A DNA stretch of 64,000 nucleotides, from contig NC_132916.1 of assembly GCF_047675955.1 (NCBI RefSeq), positions 69,681,481 through 69,745,480 on the forward strand, written 5' to 3'. The translations under genes were made by a program, and so were the position numbers. Positions 48,601 to 59,184 of this stretch are shown one piece after another (the stretch's first letter is position 1; each line of letters opens with the position of its first letter). This DNA is from Chlorocebus sabaeus. Taxonomy: Eukaryota > Chordata > Mammalia > Primates > Cercopithecidae. The notes below the pieces were generated by a model, which saw only the letters and a list, made by a program, of their open reading frames with translations, did not search any database and was not told the DNA's origin.

Positions 48601-48719
48601 GCAAGAATTAAAATTATCACACATAAACCCTTCCACCTGACTCCTGGAAGGGACTACAGCTGAATATTTAAAGCTTTAGAAATTTTCAATTATGAGATTG
48701 TACAAAGCTTCTGAAATAG

Positions 48720-48935
48720 CACCTCTTATATTTTAGAAAACTTTGCAGATTTGAACTTATTTGATCCTTATGGCAAATTCATAAGGGAGACAGAAAAAGT
48801 ACTAATGATCTCATTTTAGAGACAAGGGAACTATGACTCAGAAGAATTATCACATATCCAAATTCATTTAGTGTATTAGTAACACTTCCAGAGCTAAAAT
48901 CCAGGCCATCCATGGCCCAGAGATTTTTCTACTGC
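48720..48935 (-). mobile_element. MIR, antisense
   Basis: TTTGATCCTTATGGCAAATT, ATGATCTCATTTTAGAGACA, GGGAACTATGACTCAGAAG, CAGAGCTAAAATCCAGGCC: reversed MIR core and flanks in order. Confidence 0.82.
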
Positions 48936-49433
48936 AATTGTTGAACTCACCTTTTTCTCTAGCACTCAATAATCGTGAGAGGTAAACAAAGACACTACAT
49001 TTTGGTAATAGCTACTTAAATTTGAATTTAACCCACAACTGAAATAGGAAGTTTTATCTTTTTGGAGGCATCCAACTAGAAAAGGTTAAATCTGGGAGTC
49101 CTGGGTTCTAACTCTGAGACTATATACAAACTTGACTTCTTGTTTGTTACATGAAAGGGATAAAAATGATTATCTCTAAGGAATACATTCTCTCTAGGGT
49201 CTCATCCAGCATATATACTCTCTGATCAGCTAACCCATATACACCTGTCTGCTTCCTATTTTTGGGAGAAACCTTAAAATAATCTAAGAATGTTTATTGG
49301 TTTAAAAAAATGACAATGCTTCCATTAGATATTTGGGGCCACTCTACTGCACGAATCCGTAACTGAGAATAAATATCACTAAAACTTTGTATGAATTGGG
49401 AATAATTCAATTTCTGTTAGTTTTCATGGAAAT
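48936..49433. other. Interval without a recognised element
   Basis: About 500 bp of AT-rich sequence, nothing assignable. Confidence 0.4.
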
Positions 49434-49623
49434 AGGGTTGCCATATTTAGCAAATGAAAATACAAGATACTCAGCTAAGTCTGAATTTCAAGTATACAAT
49501 GAATAGTTTTTTAGTATAAGTATGTCCCTTACAATATTTGGGAAATACTTATACTAAGAATTATTTATTGTTAACCTGAAATGCAAATTTGAGTGGGTGT
49601 CTTTGGTTTTATCTGGCAATCCT
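49434..49623. mobile_element. Palindromic MER53-like DNA transposon
   Basis: A 190-bp near-palindrome: AGGGTTGCCATATTTAGC at the left end pairs with GGTTTTATCTGGCAATCCT at the right end, and TTTAGTATAAGTATGTCCC pairs with GGGAAATACTTATACTAAG in the centre. Size and sequence fit MER53, a nonautonomous foldback element. The name is from memory. Confidence 0.8.
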
Positions 49624-50169
49624 ACATGGCAGGTACTACAGACTGGCTCATTCACTATTTAATTCAGCCTCCTTCTGGTGTATTCCTATGACATGGAAAT
49701 GTATAAGGCATTTTACATATGATTTAAGTACTGTCAGTCTGATGTGCTTGTTCAAGACTTAAATTCAGAACTGAGTTATATAGAAAAAGAGGACAGGAAA
49801 CCCCATCTTACTGAGTAAGTGCAGACCTCACAAAGGCAATGTTCTTCTGAAGATAACACATTGTAAGCAGAACTTTCTTGTTTTATAAGCTGCTTCCTGG
49901 TCATGGCAGGAGAAGCAATTATTTCAGTGGTCCAAATATATGTGGTACATCCTTGAGGATCATCCCTACAAACTCAACTAAGAGTCTATTTTTTTTGGTC
50001 TTGATTCTATAATAAATTGTCTTGATCCTGTAATAAATTCTGTTCTGCTTAAGGTATTTGGAAAAATTTTATCTGCTCTCTGACTAGACTATGACTGATA
50101 TCATTGCTAAATTAATTTAAATAGTAAAGAAGAGAAAAAAAGATGTTCTCCTTCATTTTTAATCTTATA
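49624..50169. other. Interval without a recognised element
   Basis: About 550 bp. A short direct repeat around 49998-50040 (GTCTTGATTCTATAATAAATT and GTCTTGATCCTGTAATAAATT, 20-21 bp each, given here as position and type only) is the one local structure. Confidence 0.4.
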
Positions 50170-50700
50170 AATATACCATAAAAATGAACATTTCTTAAAG
50201 AAAAATATATAGCATTCATCAGACCGCTGTAAGTAATTTTATATTTTGACTTATCCAACAAATCATTTTTGTGATTCTTTCAGTCCTAGTTCATATACAG
50301 ATGTCATTTTTCATATGGTAATCAGAAAGCAGATAAAATTTTACATTCTACTTTTCTCTCTTAACATGATGCCATAAATACTTTCTGTGTTTACATAGTT
50401 TTCATAATTTTTTGATGACTGTATAACAGCTCTTGTGGTTGATGTATCATAGTTCATTGAATTATTCTCTTATTTTTGGATGTCAAGAGTTTTAGCCATT
50501 ATAAATAATTTTGTAGTTAATAAGAATTTTTATTCTTCTGCATAATTTCTTTCTGAATTATTTTCTTAAGATAAATTCCCAGCAATGAGATAATTGGGTC
50601 AAAGACTGTTGAACGTTCTGTTGTCTTAAAATGTTTTTTCAAATTGCTTTCCACAAGGGATTTGACAATTTTAAATGGGTGGCAAATTTTATTGATGCCT
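50170..50700 (-). mobile_element. L1M 3' region, antisense
   Basis: CAGCTCTTGTGGTTGATGTA, AGCCATTATAAATAATTTTG, TTAAGATAAATTCCCAGCAA, GATAATTGGGTCAAAGACTG, CAAATTGCTTTCCACAAGG. This is the standard reversed old-L1 text, well diverged. Confidence 0.65.
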
Positions 50701-51097
50701 GAATTAAGGGAAGTCAGTGAAAGCTTAACATCATTCAGAACATATGCGACCTAGCAGTATACGACCCCCCCACACAGAGGAAAAATGCATGGAACTTGTG
50801 GCAGTGACTATAAACAAATAACAAACAATATGAGAAAGCTGTCTTTTTAACAGAACACCATTCTCTCTGATTCTTTAGAGGAAATATATTTTATTTATTT
50901 CAGTTTTAAAAAATGTCTTTGCATGAGGAACCAGGAGTAGCCTTTCTGGCCTAACATCTCAGGGTCTCATTTCTCCATCCTTTGTTTCGTATTCCATAAA
51001 TGGAGCAAACCATCAAGAATAGATTACTTTGATTAACACATATTAACACTAAGTACTTACTGTTTGGTTTCAGATTTGGCTCAGAAATATTGCTGTT
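50701..51097. other. Interval without a recognised element
   Basis: About 400 bp between two L1M copies of opposite orientation; nothing assignable. Confidence 0.4.
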
Positions 51098-52018
51098 AAT
51101 ATCCAAAATATATAAGCAACTCCTATAACCCTATAGCAAAAAGTCAGAAATATCCAGATTAAAGAATTGGCAAAGGAACTGAATAGACATTTCTCTGAAG
51201 AAGACACATAAATAGCCAGCAGGTATGTGAAAAGGTGCTAAACATCAACAGTCATCAGAAAAATGAGATAACAATGAGAAATCACCTCACACCTGTTAGG
51301 ATGGCTATTATAAAAAAAAATGAAGTGTTGGAGAAGATGTGGAGAAAAGGCAACCCTGTACACTGTTGGTGGGAATATACATTGGTATAGCCACTATGGA
51401 AAACAGGATGGAAGTTCCTAAAAATAATTAGAAATGGAATTACCATTTGATGCAGCAATCCTGCTTCTGTGTATATATCCAAAGGAAATAAAATTAGTAT
51501 CTTAAGGCTATATCTGCATTCCCATGTTCATTGCAGCATTACTCACAATAGTCAAGAAATGAAAACAACCTAAGTGCTCATCAACAGATAAATGGATAAA
51601 GAAAATGTGAGGAATATATATAATGGAATGTTATTCAGCCTTTAAAAAGGGAAGGAAATTCTGTTACTTAGGAAAACACAAATGTGCCTGGAGGGCATTA
51701 CATTAAGTGGAAGAAGCCAGACACAGAAGGACAAATACTACATGATCCTAATTTTTTGAGAAGCCTACAAGTCAAACTTATAGAAACAGAGAGTAAAATG
51801 ATAGTTGCCCAGGGCTAGGGGGAGGAGGAATTTGGGAGGTATTTGCCAAAAAGTATAAAGTTTCAGTTACACGAGATAATTAAATCCTAGAGATATCATC
51901 TACAGCATGGTGCCTATAGGTAAAAATGTTGCATTGTATACTTAAAATTTTGATAAGACAGTAGATCTTACAAGGGTGCTTTTACCACAAAAACATAAAT
52001 AAAGAGGGCAGGAGGAAA
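51098..52018 (+). mobile_element. L1M ORF2 end and 3'UTR, sense
   Basis: TAATATCCAAAATATATAAG, GGAACTGAATAGACATTTCT, TACACTGTTGGTGGGAATAT, TGCATTCCCATGTTCATTGC, then a 3'UTR with TGGTTGCCC-like TAGTTGCCCAGGGCTAGGGG and CATGGTGCCTATAGG, ending in an A-rich tail (AAAAACATAAATAAAGAG). 5'-truncated at ORF2. ORF2 frame is broken. Confidence 0.92.
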
Positions 52019-52489
52019 AAAATATTGCTGTTGACTCTACTGCAATACATAGCTTTCTTCTAGTGTGGTAAAAAGAGACAGGAACTTTATTTTTTTTTCA
52101 ACTAAACTGCTGTTTCGATTTAGGTATAAAAATTTTCAAATCTGGAGTTTTGTCTCAGTTATTAAATTTAATCAAGGCTTAGACTAAGTTTCCATTTTCT
52201 TATTTTCCTACCAAAATTATCCCAAGGTAGTTTTTTAAGGTGTTCAACTCTGATTAACAGAAGGCCTTTTTTAGGAGATGATTCTTAATGTAGAACTTCC
52301 AACGGTTAATTCCCATTGGAAGATAGTAATTTTGAACCATCAAAATTTTGAACCATCAAAACAGAAAAGAGTTTCAAGCATCGGATCTTATGGCATGCTG
52401 CCATATAGATGGAAAATTTTTTGGGCGGAACTGATTACTTAATTATGATGTTAGCAACTTTCCTCAGCGTGGTCTGACTCCATTAGGCA
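52019..52489. other. Interval without a recognised element
   Basis: About 470 bp; contains a small tandem duplication (TTTTGAACCATCAAAA twice near 52330-52362). Confidence 0.45.
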
Positions 52490-52709
52490 GAGGTCAGCAG
52501 TTGGTTTTCTGTAAGGGCCCATAGAGGAAACATTTTCAACTTGGTTGGCCATACAGTCTCTGTCATGACTATTTAATCTGCCTTTGCAGTGTGAAAGCAG
52601 CCACAGAAAATATGTAAATGCAGGAATATGGATACGTTCCAATAAAAGTTTATTTACAAAAACAGGCAGCTGACCCATTTAGCCTGCCGGTCATAGTTTG
52701 CTGACACCT
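52490..52709 (-). mobile_element. MER5A (hAT-Charlie) nonautonomous DNA transposon
   Basis: Nearly whole element: starts GGCAGAGGTCAGCAGTTGG, then CTGTAAGGGCCCATAGAGG, GGCCATACAGTCTCTGTC, TGTGAAAGCAGCCACAG, GTTCCAATAAAAGTTTATTT, and ends ATAGTTTGCTGACACCTC. The ends are inverted repeats of each other, as in this family. Confidence 0.92.
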
Positions 52710-52833
52710 CACTTAAGGAATGTGGCTTTAGGTGACCTCCAGCAGTAATCCCACTTTGTTTCAGAAATCTCTCAACCCTAATAAGATTATCAACTTTACA
52801 GTTAAAAAAAATTCAGTAAAAAGTAAAACTTGG

Positions 52834-53200
52834 TGTATTAGTGTGTTCTCATGCTGCTAATAAAGACATACCCAAGACTGGGTGATTTATACAGGAAAGA
52901 GGTTTAATGGACGCACAGTTCCACATGGCTGGGGAGCCCTCACAATCATGGCAGAAGGCAAAGGCGAAGCAAAGTCATGTCTTGCATGGTGGCAGGCAAG
53001 AGAGAGAGCTTGTGCAGGAAATTCCCCTTTATAAAACCATCAGAGCTCATGAGACTTATTCACTATCACAAGAATAGCACGGGAAAGACCCAGCCCCGTG
53101 ATTCAATTACCTCCTGCAGGGTCCCTCCCACGAGACATGGGAATTGTGGGAGATACAATTCAAGATGAGATTTGGGTGGGAACACAGCCAAACCATATCA
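52834..53200 (-). mobile_element. THE1-type solo LTR, antisense
   Basis: Complete 367-bp LTR from TGTATTAGTGTGTTCTCATG to AACCATATCA. Flanks CTTGG (52829-52833) and TTTGG (53201-53205) are the 5-bp duplication with one change. Little decay compared with the other MaLR copies here. Confidence 0.96.
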
Positions 53201-53205
53201 TTTGG

Positions 53206-54754
53206 TTTAAAAATGAACTCTGATGATAAACTAAAAAGAAAAAAAGATTGAGTATAAGATCATTTCGAAGCAATAAGAAAGGACATTGATGCCTAGAAAT
53301 AAACTTGGAAAAGTTATCAAGAATTCGAAAGGTTTTCAGAAATGGATTCCCTCAAAGTAGGTAATGGCAACTATTGGTCTTTGGAATAACACTCATGTCC
53401 TCACTTTGCCGTCATATTTCCTCTCAGTGTCAATCAATCTACCAACAGTTAGTTGTTAACAAAAGTGAGTGCCCTTTGGGCAGCGCTTTTCACTGTCTAA
53501 AGTAAACCAACATGCCTTGACCTCATGAGGCAGAGAGCCAACATTGCACATGGCACACACTCACTTCCATGTGCAATCCCTGTGGGACTCTGAGAGGTTG
53601 AGTCTCTGGAGTGGGTTGGAACGAGTGGAAGTAGAAAAGTCCAGAGTTCAGAGAGCTGTCTTGAGTAACACACCTAAATGGATAGTAAATACATTAATTG
53701 TTTTAATTCTACGATTCTCAAACATGACGTTATTCTGCCTCCTTTAGGTTAGGTAGGAAACAAGGTCTTTTTTCCTTTTTGTCCTATTCATATAAGCAAG
53801 CAAGAAAAAGTAAAAACTAGAATACTTTCTGTTACTATTCAATGTGACCAGATATACTAAAGATGTATGTCTAGGCACCTTTAAAAAATGGCTCAAGAGA
53901 CACCTGAGAGATAATACCCTTCTGTGCATAGAAATATGCTGTTTGTTCACACAGGAAGCAGCAAAAGCAAGCATCCCTCCAGTGCACAAAACCCTAGATA
54001 TGAAAACATGGTGGAGCCAACAGAGGACACTGATGCTGCTTGCCCTGCCCTCAGGAGCCATGCTGTGCATGTTCTCCTCCGTTTGAGCACCATCCTGTGG
54101 CTGCTCCTCTGTGTCATTAGTTCTCCGACAGCTGTTTTTCTTCTCCTCCTTAGAACTGTCTTGATTCTCACTCCCCTCTGCTGTGCCTTGGTATCTGTTC
54201 TTGGTTCCCTCTTGACTTGATCACAATGAGAGATGTTATCTTTTCTTTACATTGCAGTTGCTTTTCTCCAAATTTCAGTGGTGGAGGTGAATGTGAAGGT
54301 GGAGAATGACTGAATGAAGTCACAATGTTGTCTTTTCTGGCTCTATCACCCTCCAGGCTTCATGGGAATGTTTCCTTTTGGAGTCCTGGCTCTCAGGCTC
54401 TAAAATTCCCCAAATGATAAAATATCAGAATATACTGATATACTCAATGTACGCTGGTGCTAATACAACTTTGCTGAATTTTAAATTTTGCCAAGTAAGG
54501 ACAATTTAAAGAAACCAAAAAACAAAAAAAACCCTAAACAACCAAAACAAATAATAACTGCTACAATAACTGTCATTTTATAAAAGAAAGCATTTTTAAC
54601 ACCTCAAGTAGGCCATACTCTCAGAAGAAACAGTGCCTTAAACTGAATTTACTTTATTTTACAAAAAACTCACACATTGTCCTTATATTTTTCACTTTGC
54701 CTCTGACAGCTTATAACTTAATTCTGAGTTGGCCCATGTCCAGTGCCTGGTGTT
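53206..54754. other. No named repeat; contains a weak pseudogene candidate
   Basis: About 1.5 kb. Overlapping frames on both strands at 53744-54220. The candidate at 53990-54345 is described separately. Elsewhere AT-rich with an A-rich patch at 54515-54555. Confidence 0.4.
53990..54345 (-). pseudogene. Possible processed-pseudogene fragment (unidentified)
   Basis: On the minus strand, two frames that join near 54210 by a one-base shift read like a charged, Ser/Pro/Glu-rich protein tail (pieces such as SFSHSPPSHSPPPLKFG and GSENQDSSKEEKKNSC and TNDTEEQPQDGAQTEEN). I do not recognise the parent. No flanking poly(A) or target duplication was confirmed. It could be a chance reading. Confidence 0.2.
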
Positions 54755-54845
54755 TGGGAAGCACTGGTGTAATGGAAAGAATATTATCTCTGGAGTCAGA
54801 CAGATCTGGCTTCAAATCCTGGCTCCTACACTTGACATTGAGTGA
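54755..54845 (+). mobile_element. MIR fragment, sense
   Basis: GCACTGGTGTAATGGAAAGA, TATCTCTGGAGTCAGACAGA, CTGGCTTCAAATCCTGGCTC: the 5' half of MIR, well preserved. Confidence 0.85.
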
Positions 54846-55177
54846 GTCAGAGGACAGGTCTGAGGCTTCCCCAAGGGAGGGAGTGGCCCAGGTGCTGTGC
54901 ATAAGGGTGACAGAGTGTGTCCCTCATTCCTGTCTTCTCTGTCTTCCCTTTGTCCTTTATGTATAATTTATCACCAACAGCAAGAAATAAGCAACTTCAC
55001 CATGAAAGTTATTTTTAAGTATTTTTTTTAATTGAAATAATCATATTGGTTATTTGAAGTACAGCCTTTCTATACATTTAAAAATACCAATTAGTAAAAA
55101 TGACTTGAGTGATTTAAATATCAGGCTCTATAATGTTTTAAACAGTTGGTGAATAAACCAAACAAAAACAAAATAAG
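54846..55177. other. Interval without a recognised element
   Basis: About 330 bp, AT-rich. Confidence 0.4.
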
Positions 55178-55571
55178 GGCCAGGTGTGGTGGCTCATGCC
55201 TGTAATTCCAGCACATTGGGAGGTCAAGGCAGGCACATCACTTGAGGTCAGGAGTTTGAGACCAGGCTGGCCGACATGGTGAACCCCATCTCTATTAAAA
55301 AACTATAAAAATGCCTGTAATCCCAGCACTTTGGGAGGCCGAGGTGGGTGGATCACGAGGTCAAGAGATCGAGACCATCCTGGCCAACACAGTGAAACCC
55401 CATCTCTACTACAAATACAAAAATTAGCAGGGCATGGTGGCGGGCGCCTATAGTCCCAGCTACTCGGGAGGCTGAGGCAGGAGAATGGCACAAACCCGGA
55501 AGACGGAGCTTGCAGTGAGCCGAGATCGCGCCACTGCACTCCAGCCTAGGCGACAGAGCAAGACTTCGTCT

Positions 55572-55609
<38 letters not shown>

Positions 55610-55780
55610 AATTAGCTGAGTGTGTGGGTGCCTGCCTGTAACCCTTGCTAAAGGCAGAATAATTGTTTGAACCCGGGAGGTGGAGGTTGCAGTGAGCCGA
55701 GATCGTGCCACTGCACTCCAGCCTGGGTGACAGAGTGAGAGTCCATCTTAAAAACAAACAAACAAACAAACAAACAAACA
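55178..55780 (+). mobile_element. Alu (S-type), sense, split by a second Alu
   Basis: GGCCAGGTGTGGTGGCTCAT to TCTATTAAAAAACTATAAAA (left part, to about 55311), resuming at about 55604 with TACAAAAATTAGCTGAGTG and ending GACAGAGTGAGAGTCCATC with an (AAAC)n tail (55750-55780). The left and right parts add up to one Alu. Confidence 0.94.
55312..55603 (+). mobile_element. Alu (Sc/Y-type), 5'-truncated, nested in the older Alu
   Basis: Begins at TGCCTGTAATCCCAGC, missing about the first 20 bp of Alu, and ends with a 31-base A run. It has ATCACGAGGTCAAGAGATCG and GCCGAGATCGCGCCACTGC, so it is of Sc/Y type and younger than its host. Inserted in the central A-rich linker of the outer Alu, a favoured target. 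Confidence 0.93.
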
Positions 55781-55804
55781 CCAAAGCAAGAACCATGGAG
55801 TCAA

Positions 55805-56137
55805 TGCAGTCAATTCCTCAGACGCTGGGTGTATCAACTGATTCGGGATCTTCTGAGCTCTCCTCTTGAGAGCTTTATCCCTGGCCTGCCGTCCTTGGCC
55901 TTCTAGCCAAGTTCAGTAAGAATCCTGCCAAGCTAGTTTAGCAGAAGTCCCGTCACCCCCAACCACTGATATCTAACCAAATTCCTTTTCTAATTTTTCA
56001 TTCACTAGGCCCTTACCCTTCCCATTGGCTATAAATCCCCAGCTGCTTCGGTTGTACCCAGAATTGTGTTCCCTCTGGGAACAGACTTGACCCCTATTGT
56101 AATCGTCTTAAATAAAGTCTTCCTTGTTTGTTTAACA
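55805..56137 (+). mobile_element. ERV-type LTR fragment with TATA and polyadenylation signals
   Basis: CTGATATCTAACCAAATTCC, CCCATTGGCTATAAATCCCC and CTTAAATAAAGTCTTCCTTG. The order inverted CCAAT (ATTGG, 56024), TATAAAT (56030) and AATAAA (56111-56116) with about 80 bp between is that of an ERV1-like LTR in sense orientation. Subfamily and left end not determined. Confidence 0.55.
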
Positions 56138-56267
56138 AGAAAAGAAAATGCAGTTTTTCTTTGCCATAGCCCAAACCCACACCATATTGGAAAGAGGTCT
56201 TCCTGGGAGAATGTTTAAGGCCGTGTGAAGAATTAACCTCAGGAATCATCAGTTCCAGAGTTTATAA

Positions 56268-56292
56268 ATTTTTATTTTTATTTTTATTTTTA
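56268..56292. repeat. (TTTTTA)n tract
   Basis: Four TTTTTA-type units followed by GTTTCAGG. Confidence 0.9.
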
Positions 56293-57434
56293 GTTTCAGG
56301 GATCAATATCAGGTGGAATTGTTCTAATCCGATTACCTGGGGGAAGAGAGAAGTCAATTTCTATCACTAGGGGATAAACTATTATTTTGGAAGGGGATTT
56401 TCAGAAGAAAGGTCATCCTTTTTTCATTCATGAAATGTTTATTAGATCATTTACATTACTATAATTATTTTTCTAGTGCTCAGAAGACTAGCAAGGAGCC
56501 TTCCTTGAGTGCCTTCACTGATGACAGGTTTGTTATGGGTAGAAATGCTAGAGGTTGGAGGTTTCCTCCAGCACCTGTCAGCATTGATATTGCTATTAGT
56601 CATTAACTCCCCCCAACCTTTTACTTTCCTGCTACTTCAAATTTGGCCTTCTTTATTACTGAAGAGAAAGGAATGGGCATTAGGTAGAAAAAGTGGTTCA
56701 GAAAGTTCACTTTTCTAGAGCTGCATTGTACCTTTCTGTCATAAAGTTGCATGTATTTTTCTGCCATGGTTTACAGGTCTTTTCAAAATATTGCTTGCCA
56801 CATACGGCTTGAATCCTCTTGTCTCATTCTGTGGCTTAGATTGCTAACATGACAGGGTTATTTAAAGGAAGAAAAAAAAGTATTTTTCAAAGTCACTGGA
56901 AGCTTTGTAACCATGAGAACATTTGGGGATGAGGCAGTTCAATCAATCCAGTGTGCTCATGTGAGCAGAGGCCTCCCGGGCTGCTCATTGTGCAGATTGC
57001 TCAGACGTTAGAGGGCTTTCTGCGTTGTTTGCAGGACCATTTTCCAGTAATACTGGAAAAGAATAACCTGAAAGACTTCTTTAAAGATTCTCCAACTCTT
57101 AGGTAAAGTGAAGTCTGAGAACTGGGGAAGTAGAGGTAAGTCAGTCAGATGTATGAAAAACAGAAACATTGCAAGTGATATCACTATGATTTGTGCTGGG
57201 GCTTGCTTTTGCAGTTGGCAGCACTGTGCCTGCATTTGGGTAAACTGGCCTCAGATGAATCTCAGCGGAGCCTGGGCTCTAATTCTGTGGTCTGAACAAT
57301 GAACTCCTTTCTTGGCTGTCCTCTCCCTTTCATGTTGGGGGCTAAATCTGAGTGTTTTATTGTTGAAGATCTGGTGAATGGTTTTTCATATAAAAGCCCC
57401 AATATTTAATAAAACACACTTTTCATGTTAGTGG
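56293..57434. other. Repeat-poor interval
   Basis: About 1.1 kb with no named repeat. It includes the exon-like segment at 57035-57102 and several further splice-like motifs (GTAAGT at 57135, TTGCTTTTGCAG at 57203-57214). Confidence 0.45.
57035..57102 (+). other. Exon-like segment (candidate only)
   Basis: A 68-bp segment between the acceptor CTGCGTTGTTTGCAG (ending 57034) and the donor GTAAAG (57103). One frame is open and reads DHFPVILEKNNLKDFFKDSP. A second donor, GTAAGT at 57135, would make a longer exon with an in-frame stop just past the first donor. No protein family is recognised, so this stays a candidate. Confidence 0.18.
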
Positions 57435-57449
57435 AAATGCTAGTTATCA

Positions 57450-57766
57450 GCCATGCACAGTGGTTCACGCCTGTAATCCCAGCAGTTTGGGAGGCTGAGG
57501 CGGGCGGATCATGAGGTCAGGAGATCGAGACCATCCTGGCAAACATGGTGAAACCCCGTCTCTACTAAAAATACAAAAATTAGCCAGGCGTGGTGGCGGG
57601 TGCCTGTAGTCCCAGCTACTCGAGAGGTTGAGGCAGGAGAATGGCATGAACTTGGGAGGCAGAGCTTGCAGTGAGCGGAGATCGTGCCACTGCACTCCAG
57701 CCTGGGTGACAGAGCAAGACTCTGTATCAAAAAACAAAACAAAACAAAGCAAAACAAAACAAAACA
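57450..57766 (+). mobile_element. Alu (Sc/Y-type), sense
   Basis: GCCATGCACAGTGGTTCACG, AGGCGGGCGGATCATGAGG, GCAGTGAGCGGAGATCGTGC; tail (AAAAC)n. Perfect 15-bp target duplication AAATGCTAGTTATCA at 57435-57449 and 57767-57781. Confidence 0.97.
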
Positions 57767-57891
57767 AAATGCTAGTTATCAATACCAGTGGAAAAAGAGA
57801 CTTCTTAAAAATATAGTTTGAATGAGATTCCTGTCTTGGTTCTGTCCTTATATATGTTAAAGATGTTTAGATACGGGAATGTTTCTATCAG

Positions 57892-58326
57892 TGTATTCAT
57901 TTCGTGGGGCAGCCGTAACAAAGCACCACAAATGGAGTCAAACAACAGAAATGTGTTTTCTTACTCTTCTAGGGACTAGAAGTCCAAAATCAAGGTCCAG
58001 GAGGGCCATGCTCGCTCTTTCTAGCTTCTGGTGGTTGCCAGTGTTCACTGGCATCCCCTGGCTTGTAGCTGCATAATTCTAATCTCTACCAATGTCATCA
58101 CATGGCTGTGCACCTCTGCATGTCTGTATTCACATGGAGCTTTCCTCTCTGTTTATGTCTGTCTTTGTTTTCCTTCTTCTCTTCTAATTAAAAAAACGTG
58201 TTATATTGGTTTAAGGGCCCACCCTACACCAATATGACCTCATCTTAATTATATCTGCAAAGACCCTATTTCCAAAAAAATTCAAGAAATATTTGAGGGA
58301 GGGGGTCGCAAATTCAACCCACAATA
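57892..58326 (-). mobile_element. MLT1-type MaLR LTR, antisense
   Basis: TGTATTCATTTCGTGGGGCA, GCCGTAACAAAGCACCACAA, GACTAGAAGTCCAAAATCAA, AGGGCCCACCCTACACCAAT, ATGACCTCATCTTAATTATA, CTGCAAAGACCCTATTTCC: near-complete reversed LTR of about 435 bp. Confidence 0.8.
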
Positions 58327-58381
58327 GAAAGTACACCTCATCTTTTTCAACACTTGCATAATATTTCATAGTAGGAATGTA

Positions 58382-58725
58382 CAGTCATGCGCTGCATAAG
58401 GACACTTCAGGCAATAACAGACCACATATGCAATGGTGGTCTTGTAACATTATAAGACCCTGTAACTGTACCTTTCCTATGTTTAAATCTGCTTAGATAC
58501 ACAAATATCTACCATTGTGTTCCAACTGCCTACAGTATTTAGTAGAGTAACATGCTGCACGGGTTTGTAGCCTAGGAACAATAGGCTGTACCATAGCCTA
58601 GGTATGTGGTAGGCTTGATCATCTAGGTTTGTGCGAATACATGTTATGATGTTCACACAACCACAAAATTGACTAATGGGGCATTCTCAGAATGTATTTC
58701 TGTCATTAATCAATGCCTGACTCTG
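58382..58725 (-). mobile_element. MER2 (Tigger-type) DNA transposon
   Basis: CAGTCATGCGCTGCATAAGG at one end, CAATGGTGGTCTTGTAACAT, TAGATACACAAATATCTACC, GTAACATGCTGCACGGGTTT, TAGCCTAGGAACAATAGGC, ATCTAGGTTTGTGCG and a degraded matching end (AATCAATGCCTGACTC). About 345 bp, the usual MER2 size. A TA precedes the left end, as expected for this superfamily. Confidence 0.92.
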
Positions 58726-58809
58726 CATGGTTTATACAATTATTCTTCTAATACTATTCAGGTTGGTTCACCAGTACAAATAATGCTTCGATTTTATCTT
58801 TCAGCCCTT

Positions 58810-58965
58810 CATTGATTTAAGTATTTGTCTATTGATTTGTTGTTTTCTCATCTTCCTATTGGAATATAAGTGCTCTGATGTCAGATACTGTGTTTTTCTT
58901 TTTCATTGCTGTCATTCCAGCTTCTAGCATAATGAAAGGCATGTGGCCAATGAATAAAACATTGT
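58810..58965 (+). mobile_element. L2 3' end, sense (part 1)
   Basis: GTTGTTTTCTCATCTTCCTA, GGAATATAAGTGCTCTGATG, TCAGATACTGTGTTTTTC, TTCTAGCATAATGAAAGGC, CCAATGAATAAAACATTG. Decayed L2 tail. Confidence 0.65.
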
Positions 58966-58974
58966 TGTCCACTT

Positions 58975-59165
58975 ATGTAAGTAGTATAAACTTTGGAAGT
59001 TAAACATTTTGAAGATGCTGCCAAGTTGTTCTCAAAATCAGCTGTACCATTTTACATTCCTGTCATCGCCCATTTCTCTATGTGCTTACCACACTGTATA
59101 TTACAGTATTTAAAACTTTCACCAATTTGATGGTTAAAAAAGGCTATTTCATTATCATAAAATAA
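58975..59165 (-). mobile_element. Old L1 fragment, antisense
   Basis: CTGCCAAGTTGTTCTCAAAA, GTACCATTTTACATTCCTG, TTTCACCAATTTGATGG: reversed text of the old L1 3' region. Confidence 0.6.
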
Positions 59166-59184
59166 TTGTATTTTTAACTTGTTT

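Noticed and set aside
55353..55796. 147-codon minus-strand open frame
   Set aside because: It is antisense translation of nested Alu elements (Phe runs from poly(A), Alu phrases such as RLECSGAISAHC).
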